DNA of 64,000 nt from Arthrobacter sp. Soc17.1.1.1 (GCF_036867195.1 NZ_JBAJII010000001.1:1860001-1924000), one strand, 5' to 3'; shown: positions 51,091-59,467, counted from the first letter of the stretch. Notes: a model not told the origin generated them from the letters alone. Numbers and translations: made by a program.

Positions 51091-51759
51091 TCAGCGAGAC
51101 TCGCGGTCAAGTCGTTCTTCGATGAGTGCCCAGCTCTTTGATGATGCAGCGAGGTGGATTCTGCCACCATCCGTCTGCAGTTCCCGAATGGACCAACCTC
51201 GACCCCGTGCGCGAGGTTTCTTTCCGGTCATCTCGGCTGCTCCGAGGACGGCAATGCGGCCGAGCTTACGCTTCCTCCCGGCAGGCTTCGCATGGAAAGG
51301 GCCTTGTTGGGGTTGAAACGCGAGTCCATCATCGCTTACCTGAGCTGCGCCCTCGTCCCACAGATCCCTCAGAGATCCAGGAGCCGAGGAAGGAAAGCGC
51401 ATGGCACAGGTGAAAACGCCGATCTCACGGTCAGCAGCCAGCCGCCGCCGTCCTATACGGGCAGAGACGAACGCTGCAAACACGAGGACAGTAAGCATGA
51501 AGAGGACAAACAGTAGGAGGCGGATCCAGAACGACTCAACTCCCAGATCATCCAATAGCGAGGTTCCGAGCGGCCCTAGGCCGATGAAGCCGATGTAGGA
51601 GTGTTCAAGGATCTTCTCCCGTTTACCAACTTTCGATAGAGCTTCGTCCGTGGCCTGCGATCTTGGACCGTGCCGCTGGCCCGCCAGATCCGAGTATCTG
51701 GTTGACCGTCCTTTCGGTGGTGCTCCTGTTGGCGGGGTCGATCGCGCTTCTGCCGCCAT
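51091..51759 (-). CDS. Hypothetical membrane protein
   Basis: A 222-residue frame. Residues ~45-95 hold one strong membrane segment ('FWIRLLLFVLFMLTVLVFAA'); the C-terminal ~120 residues form a soluble basic domain beginning 'REIGVFTCAMRFPSSAPG' and ending 'HLAASSKSWALIEERLDRES'. The layout recalls DUF2550-type proteins, but the match is weak. The first ~32 residues are antisense to another apparent gene at 51663-52062, so the true start may be lost or further in. Base composition is less GC-rich than the window's left part. Confidence 0.5.
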   Translation of the reverse strand: MAAEARSTPPTGAPPKGRSTRYSDLAGQRHGPRSQATDEALSKVGKREKILEHSYIGFIGLGPLGTSLLDDLGVESFWIRLLLFVLFMLTVLVFAAFVSARIGRRRLAADREIGVFTCAMRFPSSAPGSLRDLWDEGAAQVSDDGLAFQPQQGPFHAKPAGRKRKLGRIAVLGAAEMTGKKPRARGRGWSIRELQTDGGRIHLAASSKSWALIEERLDRESR

Positions 51760-52062
51760 CTGTTCAGCTGGCTCAGGTGCTCCGGCAAGGACCCGATTAC
51801 GTCTGCATCACGTCCTCCCAGATTGGACCGCCCCCCTGAAGGAGCGGTCCTGGATAGGGAAAGCCCAGTCGAGGGTTCTATCCAGGGTTTTCCGTTGCAG
51901 TTGCAGTGCCATTACTCCGCGGGGCCCGGTCAGGAACGAATCAGCGTCAGACCGTTCTCCTACTTCGACCCGTTGTTCTATGCGGGGCTCACCGCGTTCT
52001 CTGCAGGTGTGGTCCTCCGCGGATGCAAGGGGTTCAGGCGGGCGACAGGGAGAACACTGTGA
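51663..52062 (+). pseudogene. Membrane protein gene split by a one-base shift in a poly-C tract
   Basis: The first frame reads 'IWLTVLSVVLLLAGSIALLP' and 'VLRQGPDYVCITSSQIGPPP' and hits a stop at 51837. The next frame continues 'EGAVLDRESPVEGSIQGFPL', 'RPFSYFDPLFYAGLTAFSAG' to a stop at 52062. Six C at 51831-51836 are the joint; five would keep one frame. Together they give a two-helix protein with an outside loop of ~70 residues. Decay, phase variation or a sequencing error are all possible. The start is uncertain (TTG 51663). Confidence 0.55.
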
Positions 52063-52113
52063 CACGACCGACGGTAGGGGCTTTCGAGGATCCGCGACAG
52101 CAACAAGAGCACA

Positions 52114-52665
52114 TCAGTGGAGCTGATCGACGCGAGGAAGCGAAGGCCATCGCGACGATGCCCAAGCTGGCCAACTTGTATATGAGTCAGGCGGCAAGAA
52201 GCTCGATAGGCCCTGTAGCTCTTCCGCACTGGGTGCGGTGAAGACTTCAGCAAAGCGGTCGTGGTCATCCGCAGTGAGTTGGAAGGTCACAACATCTCCG
52301 CGCCTCCACCGACTGTCAGCGCGAGAACGGCGTTGTTCCTCGGACAAGCTCAGGTAGTGAAGCTGAAACTGAACACCGATCCGGTCTGCGATGTCCCGAA
52401 GTGCATGACGTTCATTTGCGGACCAGAACCCAAAGTCGAGAACCACAGAGAGACCGCCTTGTAGGGCTTGAAGCGCGACCCAAATCAGACGGCCCTCGAG
52501 AACATCTCGCTTGCCGTCAGCCTCTGAATCGCCAAATAGCGGTTCCATCCACTCGTCTGGAGTAAGCCGGAGCGCCCCCGACTCCTTCTGAATCTTCGCG
52601 GCGAGCGTAGTCTTCCCCACGCCCGGAAGCCCGACCATCAAATGTAGCATCGGTGTTGCAGTCAT
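52114..52665 (-). CDS. AAA-type P-loop kinase (zeta-toxin-like ATP-binding protein)
   Basis: A 183-residue P-loop protein with Walker A 'GLPGVGKTTLAAKI' (13-26), 'LTPDEWMEPLFGDSEADGKR' as the substrate Asp region, and 'LDFGFWSANERHALRDIADR', the pattern of small metabolite or antibiotic kinases grouped as AAA_33. No antitoxin-like partner overlaps it, so a stand-alone kinase is more likely than a zeta toxin. Confidence 0.8.
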   Translation of the reverse strand: MTATPMLHLMVGLPGVGKTTLAAKIQKESGALRLTPDEWMEPLFGDSEADGKRDVLEGRLIWVALQALQGGLSVVLDFGFWSANERHALRDIADRIGVQFQLHYLSLSEEQRRSRADSRWRRGDVVTFQLTADDHDRFAEVFTAPSAEELQGLSSFLPPDSYTSWPAWASSRWPSLPRVDQLH

Positions 52666-52830
52666 AGCGTCACTCTTGCATACCTAGCAGTCGGACAATC
52701 GCCCGGAGCACCGTTCGAAAGCCGATCGGCTACTAAAGCGAACCGGCGACGCCGCCTCAAGAACCGGGTGGATGAAGATACTTGATGGGGCTGAGGCGTG
52801 GTGCTCAAGGACGGGGAAGGGTCCTGGCTA

Positions 52831-53226
52831 TCACGCGGCGGCGGCGTTCGCTGACGAGCGACACTCCTCTGGTGGCCGTCCCGCGACGGACTCCGCGGCG
52901 ATGTAGCGGAGCTGCGCGAGGCGGTCATGGGTAGCGGTGAGGGCCTCGATCTGGCGTCTGATGCGATCGCTCTCCTCGTCGAAGTGGTCGAGCATCGTCG
53001 GTGTTGCGACCCCGGTGTCGAGGAAGGGCAAGAGTTCGATGATCCGGCGGCTGGGCATGCCTGCTGCGTAGAGCATCTGCATGAAGCGCACACGCGTCAC
53101 GTCGGACTCGCGGTACTCCCGGTGTCCGCCCGTGGTCCGCGCGGACTTGAGGAGATTTTGTTCCTCGTAGTACCGCAGCGACCGCACGCTGACGCCGGCC
53201 CGTCTTGCGAGTTCTCCGATTCGCAT
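52831..53226 (-). CDS. MerR-family transcriptional regulator
   Basis: A 131-residue protein: winged helix 'MRIGELARRAGVSVRSLRYY', 'EEQNLLKSARTTGGHREYRE', then the dimerisation coiled coil ('HFDEESDRIRRQIEALTATH'). A C-terminal effector domain or metal-binding Cys pair is missing, so the signal is unknown. It is divergent from an SDR gene whose promoter has the long -35/-10 spacing typical of MerR targets. Confidence 0.9.
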   Translation of the reverse strand: MRIGELARRAGVSVRSLRYYEEQNLLKSARTTGGHREYRESDVTRVRFMQMLYAAGMPSRRIIELLPFLDTGVATPTMLDHFDEESDRIRRQIEALTATHDRLAQLRYIAAESVAGRPPEECRSSANAAAA

Positions 53227-53244
53227 TCTTCTCCGCCCCTCGGC

Positions 53245-53276
53245 TTGATTCTCACGTTGGTGTCAGGTTCTAGCGT
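53245..53276 (+). promoter_or_regulatory. MerR-type promoter of the SDR gene
   Basis: TTGATT (53245-53250) and TAGCGT (53271-53276) are separated by 20 bp, the overlong spacing that MerR proteins correct by DNA distortion. TAGCGT is six bases from the ATG, so the transcript would be leaderless. Confidence 0.55.
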
Positions 53277-53282
53277 AGCGAT

Positions 53283-53993
53283 ATGAACATCTCTGGAGCC
53301 ACTGCCCTCGTCACCGGCGCGAACCGCGGTATCGGACGCCATCTCGCCGCCCAGTTGATCGCACGCGGGGCGAAGGTATACGCAACCGCCCGACGACCTG
53401 ATCTGATCGACCTCGAGGGCGTCGAGCGTCTCGCCCTCGACATCACCTCGCCGGCGTCCGTCGCCGCCGCAGCCGCTGTCGCGACCGACGTCGATCTCTT
53501 GGTCAACAACGCCGGGATCGCCACCACGGCGAGCCTGCTGGGTAATCTGGACGCTGCACACGCCGACATGGACACGAACCTCTGGGGCACCCTGTCCGTG
53601 ATCCGTGCTTTCGCACCCATCCTGTCCGCGAACGGCGGTGGGAGCATTGTGAACATCGCCTCGGGAGCCTCCTGGCTGGCCCTGCCCGGGGCTTCCGCCT
53701 ACGCGGTGTCGAAAGCTGCCTTGTGGAACATGGGCAACGCGCTGCGTCACGAGCTGGCCGGGCAAGGGACAGCAGTAATGTCCGTGCACCTAGGAGTAGC
53801 CGACACGGACATGGCCGCGGGAGTTCCGATGGCCAAGACCGACCCCGCGGACGTGGCGCGGGCGACGCTGGACGGGGTGGAGCGCGGGGATTACGAGGTC
53901 GTGGTGGACGAGCAGACTGCGTTGATCAAGCAGATGCTCGCCCGGGACCCCAAGGAGCTGTACGCGGTCCTGGCCCAGATGCTCGCATCGTAA
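53283..53993 (+). CDS. Short-chain dehydrogenase/reductase
   Basis: A 236-residue classical SDR: 'ALVTGANRGIGRHLAAQLIA' (TGxxxGIG), 'NNAGIAT', catalytic Ser in 'NIASGAS' and YxxxK in 'SAYAVSKAAL'. The substrate is unknown; the short form with 'LGVADTDMAAGVP' resembles reductases induced by electrophiles or aldehydes next to MerR regulators. Regulation by the divergent MerR protein is strongly suggested by promoter spacing. Confidence 0.9.
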   Translation: MNISGATALVTGANRGIGRHLAAQLIARGAKVYATARRPDLIDLEGVERLALDITSPASVAAAAAVATDVDLLVNNAGIATTASLLGNLDAAHADMDTNLWGTLSVIRAFAPILSANGGGSIVNIASGASWLALPGASAYAVSKAALWNMGNALRHELAGQGTAVMSVHLGVADTDMAAGVPMAKTDPADVARATLDGVERGDYEVVVDEQTALIKQMLARDPKELYAVLAQMLAS

Positions 53994-54140
53994 AAGCGGC
54001 CCGAAGGCTCCTGGCGTGTGTTGCCACGGCGTATTGCTACAGCCAACGGAGGGTTGCCGCGAGGCGCAGGGCGTCGCCGTAGTTGCGGGGCTGCATGCCG
54101 TCCCATAAGCCAATGGCTCAGCGGGCGTCCGGGGTTCTTC

Positions 54141-54635
54141 TCAGCGTCGGCGACGACGGGTCCGCACTAATGCAGCATCTACCGCGAGGATGCTCAGTAC
54201 GAGAGCCGGAGCAGGATTACTCCTCGCTGGGGTGGATCCTGGTAGCTGATCGCTTGCGAAAGCGTCCACGAGCTGGTCGAGCTCGTCCAAGCATCTACGA
54301 GCAGACGCATCATCACCTAGCTCCCACATCCACTCTCGGTACTCCACGTCGCCAATGACGCAAACATCTTCATCAAGCTCGTCATACCAAACCTCCATCG
54401 CCTTGCCCGAGCCGGCGCGTTGAAGAACTTTGGTACCCCATCCACTCGCTGCTTCATACCCTGCCTCCCACCCCGTGTAAGACCGAGTGGCAGTGACGGC
54501 AGCTTCGTTCCGCAGGACAGCGAGATCAAGTCTCTGATGAAGATCGACGACGAAAGCTGGCTGGCAAGGCTCGGTCAGTTCGCGCCTATTTCTTGGGTAG
54601 CTCGCCATGGTCGCCATGGTCGCCATGGTCGCCAT
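54141..54635 (-). CDS. Hypothetical protein with repeated start codons
   Basis: The 164-residue frame begins MATMATMATMAS because a 9-bp unit is repeated; any of the four ATGs could serve. The body is soluble and acidic ('EVWYDELDEDVCVIGDVEYR', 'ELGDDASARRCLDELDQLVD') and ends in an Arg run. No family recognised; the size and acidity recall immunity or antitoxin-like proteins, but nothing next to it supports that. Confidence 0.5.
   Translation of the reverse strand: MATMATMATMASYPRNRRELTEPCQPAFVVDLHQRLDLAVLRNEAAVTATRSYTGWEAGYEAASGWGTKVLQRAGSGKAMEVWYDELDEDVCVIGDVEYREWMWELGDDASARRCLDELDQLVDAFASDQLPGSTPARSNPAPALVLSILAVDAALVRTRRRRR
54604..54635. repeat. 9-bp tandem repeat over a start codon
   Basis: GCCATGGTC three times plus GCCAT. 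On the minus strand each unit contributes ATG in frame, so copy-number change adds or removes three residues (Met-Ala-Thr) without a frameshift. Confidence 0.8.
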
Positions 54636-54721
54636 CGTTCCACTGTCCGCTCCGATAATGCTAGCTCAGGCCGGCTCCACTTCGTGCTCGGGTCCTTTCC
54701 GCCGAGACGGTAAACTATCGT

Positions 54722-55363
54722 TCAGCGGTTCTTCCGCAGTCCAAACCCGATTACTGCGCCTGATGCTAGGAGTGCGGTACCTAATCGGTAAAGGCCCTCC
54801 GACCACCAGGTGTCGACTTGAATGTCTGCGACAATTCCGGTGGTGAAGGTCAGTGCGCCAACCAGGATTATGATGATCAGGAAACGTTTCGCCTTCCGCC
54901 GTCCCGCTGCGGTTAGCGGCTTCGGCTTAGCCCGCTCTTTGTAGTCCTCCCGGTCAAAGAGCAGAAAGAAGACGGACGCAAACAAGATTGCGAACATCGT
55001 CTGCAGAAGGAAAGGCCACTCCTCATCTTCTGTCATCGAGGATTGATTCACGAGGTAAACCAGCAGGCCGACAACGAGGACAGCCAGTGAGGCAACTACA
55101 ATGAGACGCCTACGGTCCCGCGCGAAGACAATCGCCCTACCCTTGGATCGGCCTCTTATGAGCCATGCCCCACCAAAGGCCATGGCCGTGCCCCAGCCAA
55201 AGAAGAACCAGGAGGTGACTGCGTCACGGCCGGTCACTTCGATCGCCCGACTGAAGCTCGCATAGATGCACAGCAGGCTCAGTCCCAGCGTCAAGCTGCC
55301 GCATAGGACCCGTAATGACGCTCCGCCTAGATTCCTGCTGGTAGGCGTCGAATTATGTGTCAT
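54722..55363 (-). CDS. Hypothetical polytopic membrane protein
   Basis: A 213-residue protein with about six hydrophobic segments in three pairs ('LCGSLTLGLSLLCIYASF', 'VVASLAVLVVGLLVYLV', 'TMFAILFASVFFLLFDRE', 'FLIIIILVGALTFTTGIVAD') separated by short basic loops. No family recognised. The gene is clearly less GC-rich than those at 1-20 kb. Confidence 0.6.
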   Translation of the reverse strand: MTHNSTPTSRNLGGASLRVLCGSLTLGLSLLCIYASFSRAIEVTGRDAVTSWFFFGWGTAMAFGGAWLIRGRSKGRAIVFARDRRRLIVVASLAVLVVGLLVYLVNQSSMTEDEEWPFLLQTMFAILFASVFFLLFDREDYKERAKPKPLTAAGRRKAKRFLIIIILVGALTFTTGIVADIQVDTWWSEGLYRLGTALLASGAVIGFGLRKNR

Positions 55364-55597
55364 CGCGGTCTCCGGTTCTTGTTCTTCTTGCTATAGGGCA
55401 TACACATCAACGCCAACTTACAGTTTGAACTTCAAGGGCAATGTGTGTTTCATGCGCACCGACCGGTCTAAGCCCTGCATCAGCGCGAATTCCCGCGCCC
55501 GTAAGCCGATCCTCCTGCGGCACTGCTCCGTTGCGACTAGGTCACGTTCTCCTGTCGTGAGCCGCCTGCGGGGATGCAGGTGCCTACCGTGGAGAGC

Positions 55598-55921
55598 ATG
55601 CAGGCATCTGAAACCGTCCACGCGGAGAACCACGATTTCGTTAACTCTCCGTTCTACCGGGTTAACTTCTGGGAACAAGCATCACCGCCGCGGGGCTGGA
55701 TGCTCGATGCTTTCGTCCTTAGCGACGCCGAGGATCTGACGCAGGTCCACCAGTGGATAGAAGAGAACGCTCGTGGACGTCGATTCGAGCTCTTCGTCGA
55801 GACGCAGCACGAGCCGGTTAAGCCCTTCGCCAGCCCACGTAAGAGTGGACTCATCCGGCTACTCGGAAGCAACCCTAACGCCGGAAAACCGGTGCACATC
55901 TCGGCTTCCGCCCCCAGCTAG
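55598..55921 (+). CDS. Conserved hypothetical soluble protein
   Basis: A 107-residue protein from ATG 55598 (GGAGAG upstream; an earlier in-frame ATG at 55574 is possible). The reading 'SPFYRVNFWEQASPPRGWML' followed by 'DAFVLSDAEDLTQVHQWIEE' and 'RRFELFVETQHEP' has the look of small actinobacterial stress-linked proteins of unknown function. No motif permits a function. Confidence 0.6.
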   Translation: MQASETVHAENHDFVNSPFYRVNFWEQASPPRGWMLDAFVLSDAEDLTQVHQWIEENARGRRFELFVETQHEPVKPFASPRKSGLIRLLGSNPNAGKPVHISASAPS

Positions 55922-56055
55922 AGAGACGCGGTTCGAAGAGTACGCAGCAGGATCCTCCACCGGAGGTAGAAGCTGTCTTTACTGAACCGGACACTGCCGC
56001 CTGGTGTAAGTCTCCGCGTGCTTCAGCGGAAGGATTACGGGGACGCTTTACGGGT

Positions 56056-56382
56056 CTATCTGAGGAGGAGACCCACTACCCATAGGGCAATCGCCATCGC
56101 TCCAGAAATGCCGACAGCGAGGCCTCGGCCACGAGAGACCATCCTCGGACCCTGTAAGGCCATCCGCAAGTAGTGGTCAATGCAAATACCCATCGTTACG
56201 AGAACACCAACGAGAGCTCCTCCCATCACTAGGGCGAAGAGGCCGGAGTGATTTGGGATTGCTTCAAAGTACTTGTATATGGAGAAGAACACGCCTAAAA
56301 GCATAAGAATGATCACAAACCAGGCCTGTGAGCGAAATTCCCGTACCGCGCCCTGATTGCGGTTTTTCGAAGACTCAGTCAT
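56056..56382 (-). CDS. Hypothetical membrane protein
   Basis: A 108-residue protein from ATG 56382 (a GTG at 56433 would add 17 residues). It has three hydrophobic segments: 'WFVIILMLLGVFFSIYKYFE', 'GLFALVMGGALVGVLVTMGI' and 'AVGISGAMAIALWVVGLLLR'. The N-terminus is hydrophilic. No family recognised. Confidence 0.55.
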   Translation of the reverse strand: MTESSKNRNQGAVREFRSQAWFVIILMLLGVFFSIYKYFEAIPNHSGLFALVMGGALVGVLVTMGICIDHYLRMALQGPRMVSRGRGLAVGISGAMAIALWVVGLLLR

Positions 56383-56433
56383 CTGGTTACTGGCTTCCGT
56401 ACGTGAGGCTGCCACCCCTGACAAGAGCGGCAC

Positions 56434-56843
56434 CGACTAGTGGTAACTACTTGAAGATCTCGAGCAGCGTTGCCCGTCATCCTATAGTCAGCATCGCGCA
56501 GTGCTGACTGCCTACAGCTGTCCGTAAGCCGGTCGCTCGACGCTCACCCTGCAGCCGTAGTCCTCGTGTCCGTCAGCACGGCAGCGGTGATGGGCGTTTA
56601 GCCTGCACGGTGAAAATGGACGAAAGGGTGCCATATGCGTACACCAAGGAGAGCTTGCGGCTGCCGATGAGCAGTCCCGTCAAAAAATCCTTTGACCGGA
56701 CGAGCCGGACGCCTTGGCCGGGAGTTGGAGGAGCCCAGTAACTGCTGGGCAGTCGGGCCCCGCACGCCGTCTCAGCAATGTGTCTCATCCCATGCATTCT
56801 CAATGAAAAGAGATGTGGCCTTTGATGAGAACCGGGGACAGGG
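56434..56843. other. Intergenic, no gene recognised
   Basis: 410 bp of lower-GC sequence upstream of the recombinase gene. GTCTCAG (56769) and GTCTCAT (56782) are the only elements recalling the dispersed repeat family; the full repeat is not present. Confidence 0.4.
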
Positions 56844-57425
56844 TTGGGAAGCATCGGATGCGCCAGGGTCAGCACCTTGGAACAGAACGCTGATCTGCAG
56901 CACGCCGCGCTAACGGCAGCTGGCTGCGACCGGATCTTCACCGATCACGGCGTCAGCGGAACGACGGCAAGTCGGCCGGAGCTCGACAAGCTCCTCGACC
57001 ACCTTCGAAAAGGGGACGAGGTCGTGGTGTGGAAGCTGGACCGGCTGGGACGCAACACCCGTAACCTGCTGGCCCTGATCGATGATCTGGAGTGCAGGGG
57101 CGTGCACTTCCGCAGCGTCACTGAGGGGATCAGTACTACCGGGCCCATGGGCAGGGCGATGCTTACCGTGATGTCTGCATTCGCTCAGCTCGAGCGCGAT
57201 CAGCTCGCGGAGCGGACCAGGGCCGGCATGGCCGCGGCTGCGGAACATGGGCGGAAGGCTGGCCGACGGGAAGTGACGACGGACCATGCAAGGGTCAAGC
57301 GTGCCCGGGACCTGAAGGCCCAGGGCCTGGCTCCGGCAGATATCGGCAAGATCATTGGCACGAGCCGCGCGACCGTGTACCGCTACCTCAACCTCGAAAC
57401 TCGGCAGACTCCTCAATCACCATGA
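56844..57425 (+). CDS. Small serine recombinase (resolvase/invertase family)
   Basis: A 193-residue enzyme that cuts and rejoins DNA through a 5'-phosphoserine link. Catalytic S10 is in 'GCARVSTLEQNADLQ', and the Arg-rich active-site block is 'VWKLDRLGRNTRNLLALIDD'. The long helix 'MLTVMSAFAQLERDQLAERT' leads to a C-terminal helix-turn-helix ('GLAPADIGKIIGTSRATVYR'). It is complete and close to Pin/Tn3 resolvases in length. TTG start after GGGGACAGGG. No transposase is adjacent; it belongs to the same family as the relics at 36.5 and 50.9 kb but is not their identical parent. Confidence 0.92.
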   Translation: MGSIGCARVSTLEQNADLQHAALTAAGCDRIFTDHGVSGTTASRPELDKLLDHLRKGDEVVVWKLDRLGRNTRNLLALIDDLECRGVHFRSVTEGISTTGPMGRAMLTVMSAFAQLERDQLAERTRAGMAAAAEHGRKAGRREVTTDHARVKRARDLKAQGLAPADIGKIIGTSRATVYRYLNLETRQTPQSP

Positions 57426-57432
57426 TGACGTG

Positions 57433-57645
57433 ATGATCCGGCTCATCCGCTGGCTGCTCACCTCGAGCATCCGCTACAGCTACCGATTCGTCCGGGCCAT
57501 CCTCCGGCTGCCGCTGCTGCTGTTGCCCACCCCGCCGCGGGTCCGTAACCAGGTTGCCGGTGCCGTGGCAATCGCACTCTCCGGCGTCCTCCGGTCGTTC
57601 CTGGAACGTTCAGGAATGAAGCTACCAGCAGCAGCCATTGCCTGA
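57433..57645 (+). CDS. Possible small basic hydrophobic protein
   Basis: A 70-residue frame seven bases after the recombinase stop: 'MIRLIRWLLTSSIRYSYRFV' and 'RAILRLPLLLLPTPPRVRNQ', amphipathic and Arg-rich. The ribosome site is weak. It could be a genuine small membrane-active protein or chance. 57646-57866 holds no further gene. Confidence 0.3.
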   Translation: MIRLIRWLLTSSIRYSYRFVRAILRLPLLLLPTPPRVRNQVAGAVAIALSGVLRSFLERSGMKLPAAAIA

Positions 57646-57866
57646 TACAGCGCAGGCCGCACGCTCACCAGTACGGAATGGTTGAGCGGGTTCACGCAGA
57701 TTTAACTTGCGTTGCCCCCGTGATCTGAAAACATTGGCCCAGCCTGTTATCTAAATGTACAAACATCTTCATCATCGAAGGATCAGGTTTCGGGTGGCTT
57801 CATGAGTGACTAATCAACCGGCGGCGTAGGTGTCTCCGGATCGGAAGAACCACGTGGGGGTACCTG

Positions 57867-58568
57867 ATGCGCAGCACTATTTCCGGAACGTCGATGCCTG
57901 TTCTCGAACTCGTCCTAGAGGCGGGGGAGAAGGTCATCGCCGAGGGCGGCGACATCGGTTGGCTGACCCCGGGGTTCGAGATGGATACCTCCTCCGCGCA
58001 TGGGGGCGGGGGCGGGTTCATGGGCGGACTGAAACGCGCCCTGGGTGGGGGACAGCTGTTCCTCACCGAGTACACGGCGCCGGCTGCCGGCGGCAGGATC
58101 ACCTTCGCGGCCAGCCTTCCCGGCACCATCCGTGAAGTCCCCCTCAGCCCGGACACAGCATTCATGGTGCAGTCCGGCTCCTACATGGCCAGCACCGCCG
58201 GCGTCGACGTGTCCGTCGGTGTCCAGAAGAAGCTCGGCGCCGGGATCTTCGGCGGGGTCGGCGTCGTCTTCCAGGCGCTCTCCGGAACCGGGACCACCTG
58301 GCTGCAGCTGGCCGGCGAACTCACCGAAGTGAATCTCGCCGCCGGCGAAACCCTGCTGATCCACCCAGGCCACCTGGCCATGTATCCGGCGGGGATGACC
58401 CTGGAGTTCGCCACGGTGAAGGGCGTCAAGAACAAGATCTTCGGCGACTCACTGTTCCTCGCCGAAGTGCACGGACCCGCAACGATCTGGCTGCAGTCCA
58501 TGACACCGGCGGCCCTGGCCTCCGCGATCCAGCCCTACCTGCCCCGCCCGACCAGCAGCAGGGACTGA
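57867..58568 (+). CDS. AIM24 / TIGR00266 family protein
   Basis: A 233-residue beta-rich protein. 'AEGGDIGWLTPGFEMDTSS' and the glycine-rich 'HGGGGGFMGGLKRALGGG' are followed by 'ESYT/FLTEYTAPAAGGRITF'-type strands and 'SGTGTTWLQLAGELTEVNLA', the standard course of AIM24 proteins. The bacterial function is unknown; the mitochondrial relative shapes inner-membrane organisation. ATG 57867 or 57894 may be used. It lies 101 bp ahead of two CPBP protease genes on the same strand. Confidence 0.85.
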   Translation: MRSTISGTSMPVLELVLEAGEKVIAEGGDIGWLTPGFEMDTSSAHGGGGGFMGGLKRALGGGQLFLTEYTAPAAGGRITFAASLPGTIREVPLSPDTAFMVQSGSYMASTAGVDVSVGVQKKLGAGIFGGVGVVFQALSGTGTTWLQLAGELTEVNLAAGETLLIHPGHLAMYPAGMTLEFATVKGVKNKIFGDSLFLAEVHGPATIWLQSMTPAALASAIQPYLPRPTSSRD

Positions 58569-58669
58569 TCCACGACCGGTCGGTCACAGTGGTACCGCCC
58601 GGACCTCGGCACGGCTGCCTATGGCCGATCTTCACCTTTCAAGAACTGCTGCTGTCGTCAGGAGGATGC

Positions 58670-59467
58670 ATGCGCGTCACACCTCGTGTCTGGATCGGGC
58701 TGGTCGTGTTCGTGGGGTACGCGCTGCTCGTTCTGGCGGTGCAGTCCTCCACCGGAATTCCCTACACCGAATGGGGTGCCTCCGCAGGCGACCTGTTCAT
58801 CGGGGCGGTGCTGTCCCTGGTGATCGCGACCATCGTCCTGGTCCCGCTGATCAGCTGGCTCGGCTGGTGGCGGCCTGTCCTCCACGAGCGGGAACGGAGC
58901 CGTCACCGCTGGCCGATCATCGCCCCGATCCTTCTGGCCGTCATCGCGATCGTCGGCCTGTTCTCCGCCGACTGGGGTGCCGTTTCCGGAGCTTTCCTTT
59001 TCGCCGCCCTTGGGCTTTGCCTGGTCGGATTCACCGAAGAAGCCGTCACCCGCGGAGTCCTTCTCGTCGCCCTACGGACACGATTCGCCGAGGTGTGGGT
59101 CTGGCTGATCAGCTCCACGCTGTTCGCACTCATGCACCTACTGAACGTCGTGCTCGGCCAGCCGGTTCCAGGAACCCTCGCGCAGGTCGCCGCTGCGTTC
59201 GGCACCGGCACCGTCCTCTACATCCTCCGGCGCACCACCGGATCCTTGATCCCGGCGATGATCCTGCACGCGCTGTGGGACTTCAACCTCTTCGTCCTCG
59301 GCAACGGCACACCCGGCCCCGCCGCCGGCCTCATCCAGGCCCTCTACCTCCCAGTCATCGTCCTCGCCCTCATCAGCGTCGCATGGGTCATCCGCGGAGC
59401 CGACGAGCGCATCACCCCCGGCCTCCAGCCCGATGGGCTCCAGCACCGTGAAAGCAGGACAGCATGA
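58670..59467 (+). CDS. CPBP-family intramembrane glutamic endopeptidase, first copy
   Basis: A 265-residue membrane protein of about eight helices. Family motifs are present: EE in 'GFTEEAVTRGVLLVALR' (EExxxR), FxxxH in 'FALMHLLNVV' and the late 'ILHALWDFNLF' (HxxxN/D). In bacteria such proteins process prenyl-like or other membrane peptides or give bacteriocin self-immunity. CAGGAGG four bases before ATG fixes the start. It overlaps the next gene by four bases. Confidence 0.9.
   Translation: MRVTPRVWIGLVVFVGYALLVLAVQSSTGIPYTEWGASAGDLFIGAVLSLVIATIVLVPLISWLGWWRPVLHERERSRHRWPIIAPILLAVIAIVGLFSADWGAVSGAFLFAALGLCLVGFTEEAVTRGVLLVALRTRFAEVWVWLISSTLFALMHLLNVVLGQPVPGTLAQVAAAFGTGTVLYILRRTTGSLIPAMILHALWDFNLFVLGNGTPGPAAGLIQALYLPVIVLALISVAWVIRGADERITPGLQPDGLQHRESRTA

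Noticed and set aside
52114..52665. Zeta toxin of a toxin-antitoxin pair
   Set aside because: The P-loop protein has no adjacent small antitoxin gene; the divergent MerR and SDR genes are unrelated, so a stand-alone kinase is the safer reading.
57355..57432. Extension of the small frame at 57433 back into the recombinase gene
   Set aside because: This part is out-of-frame recombinase sequence; only the portion after 57433 could be a separate product.
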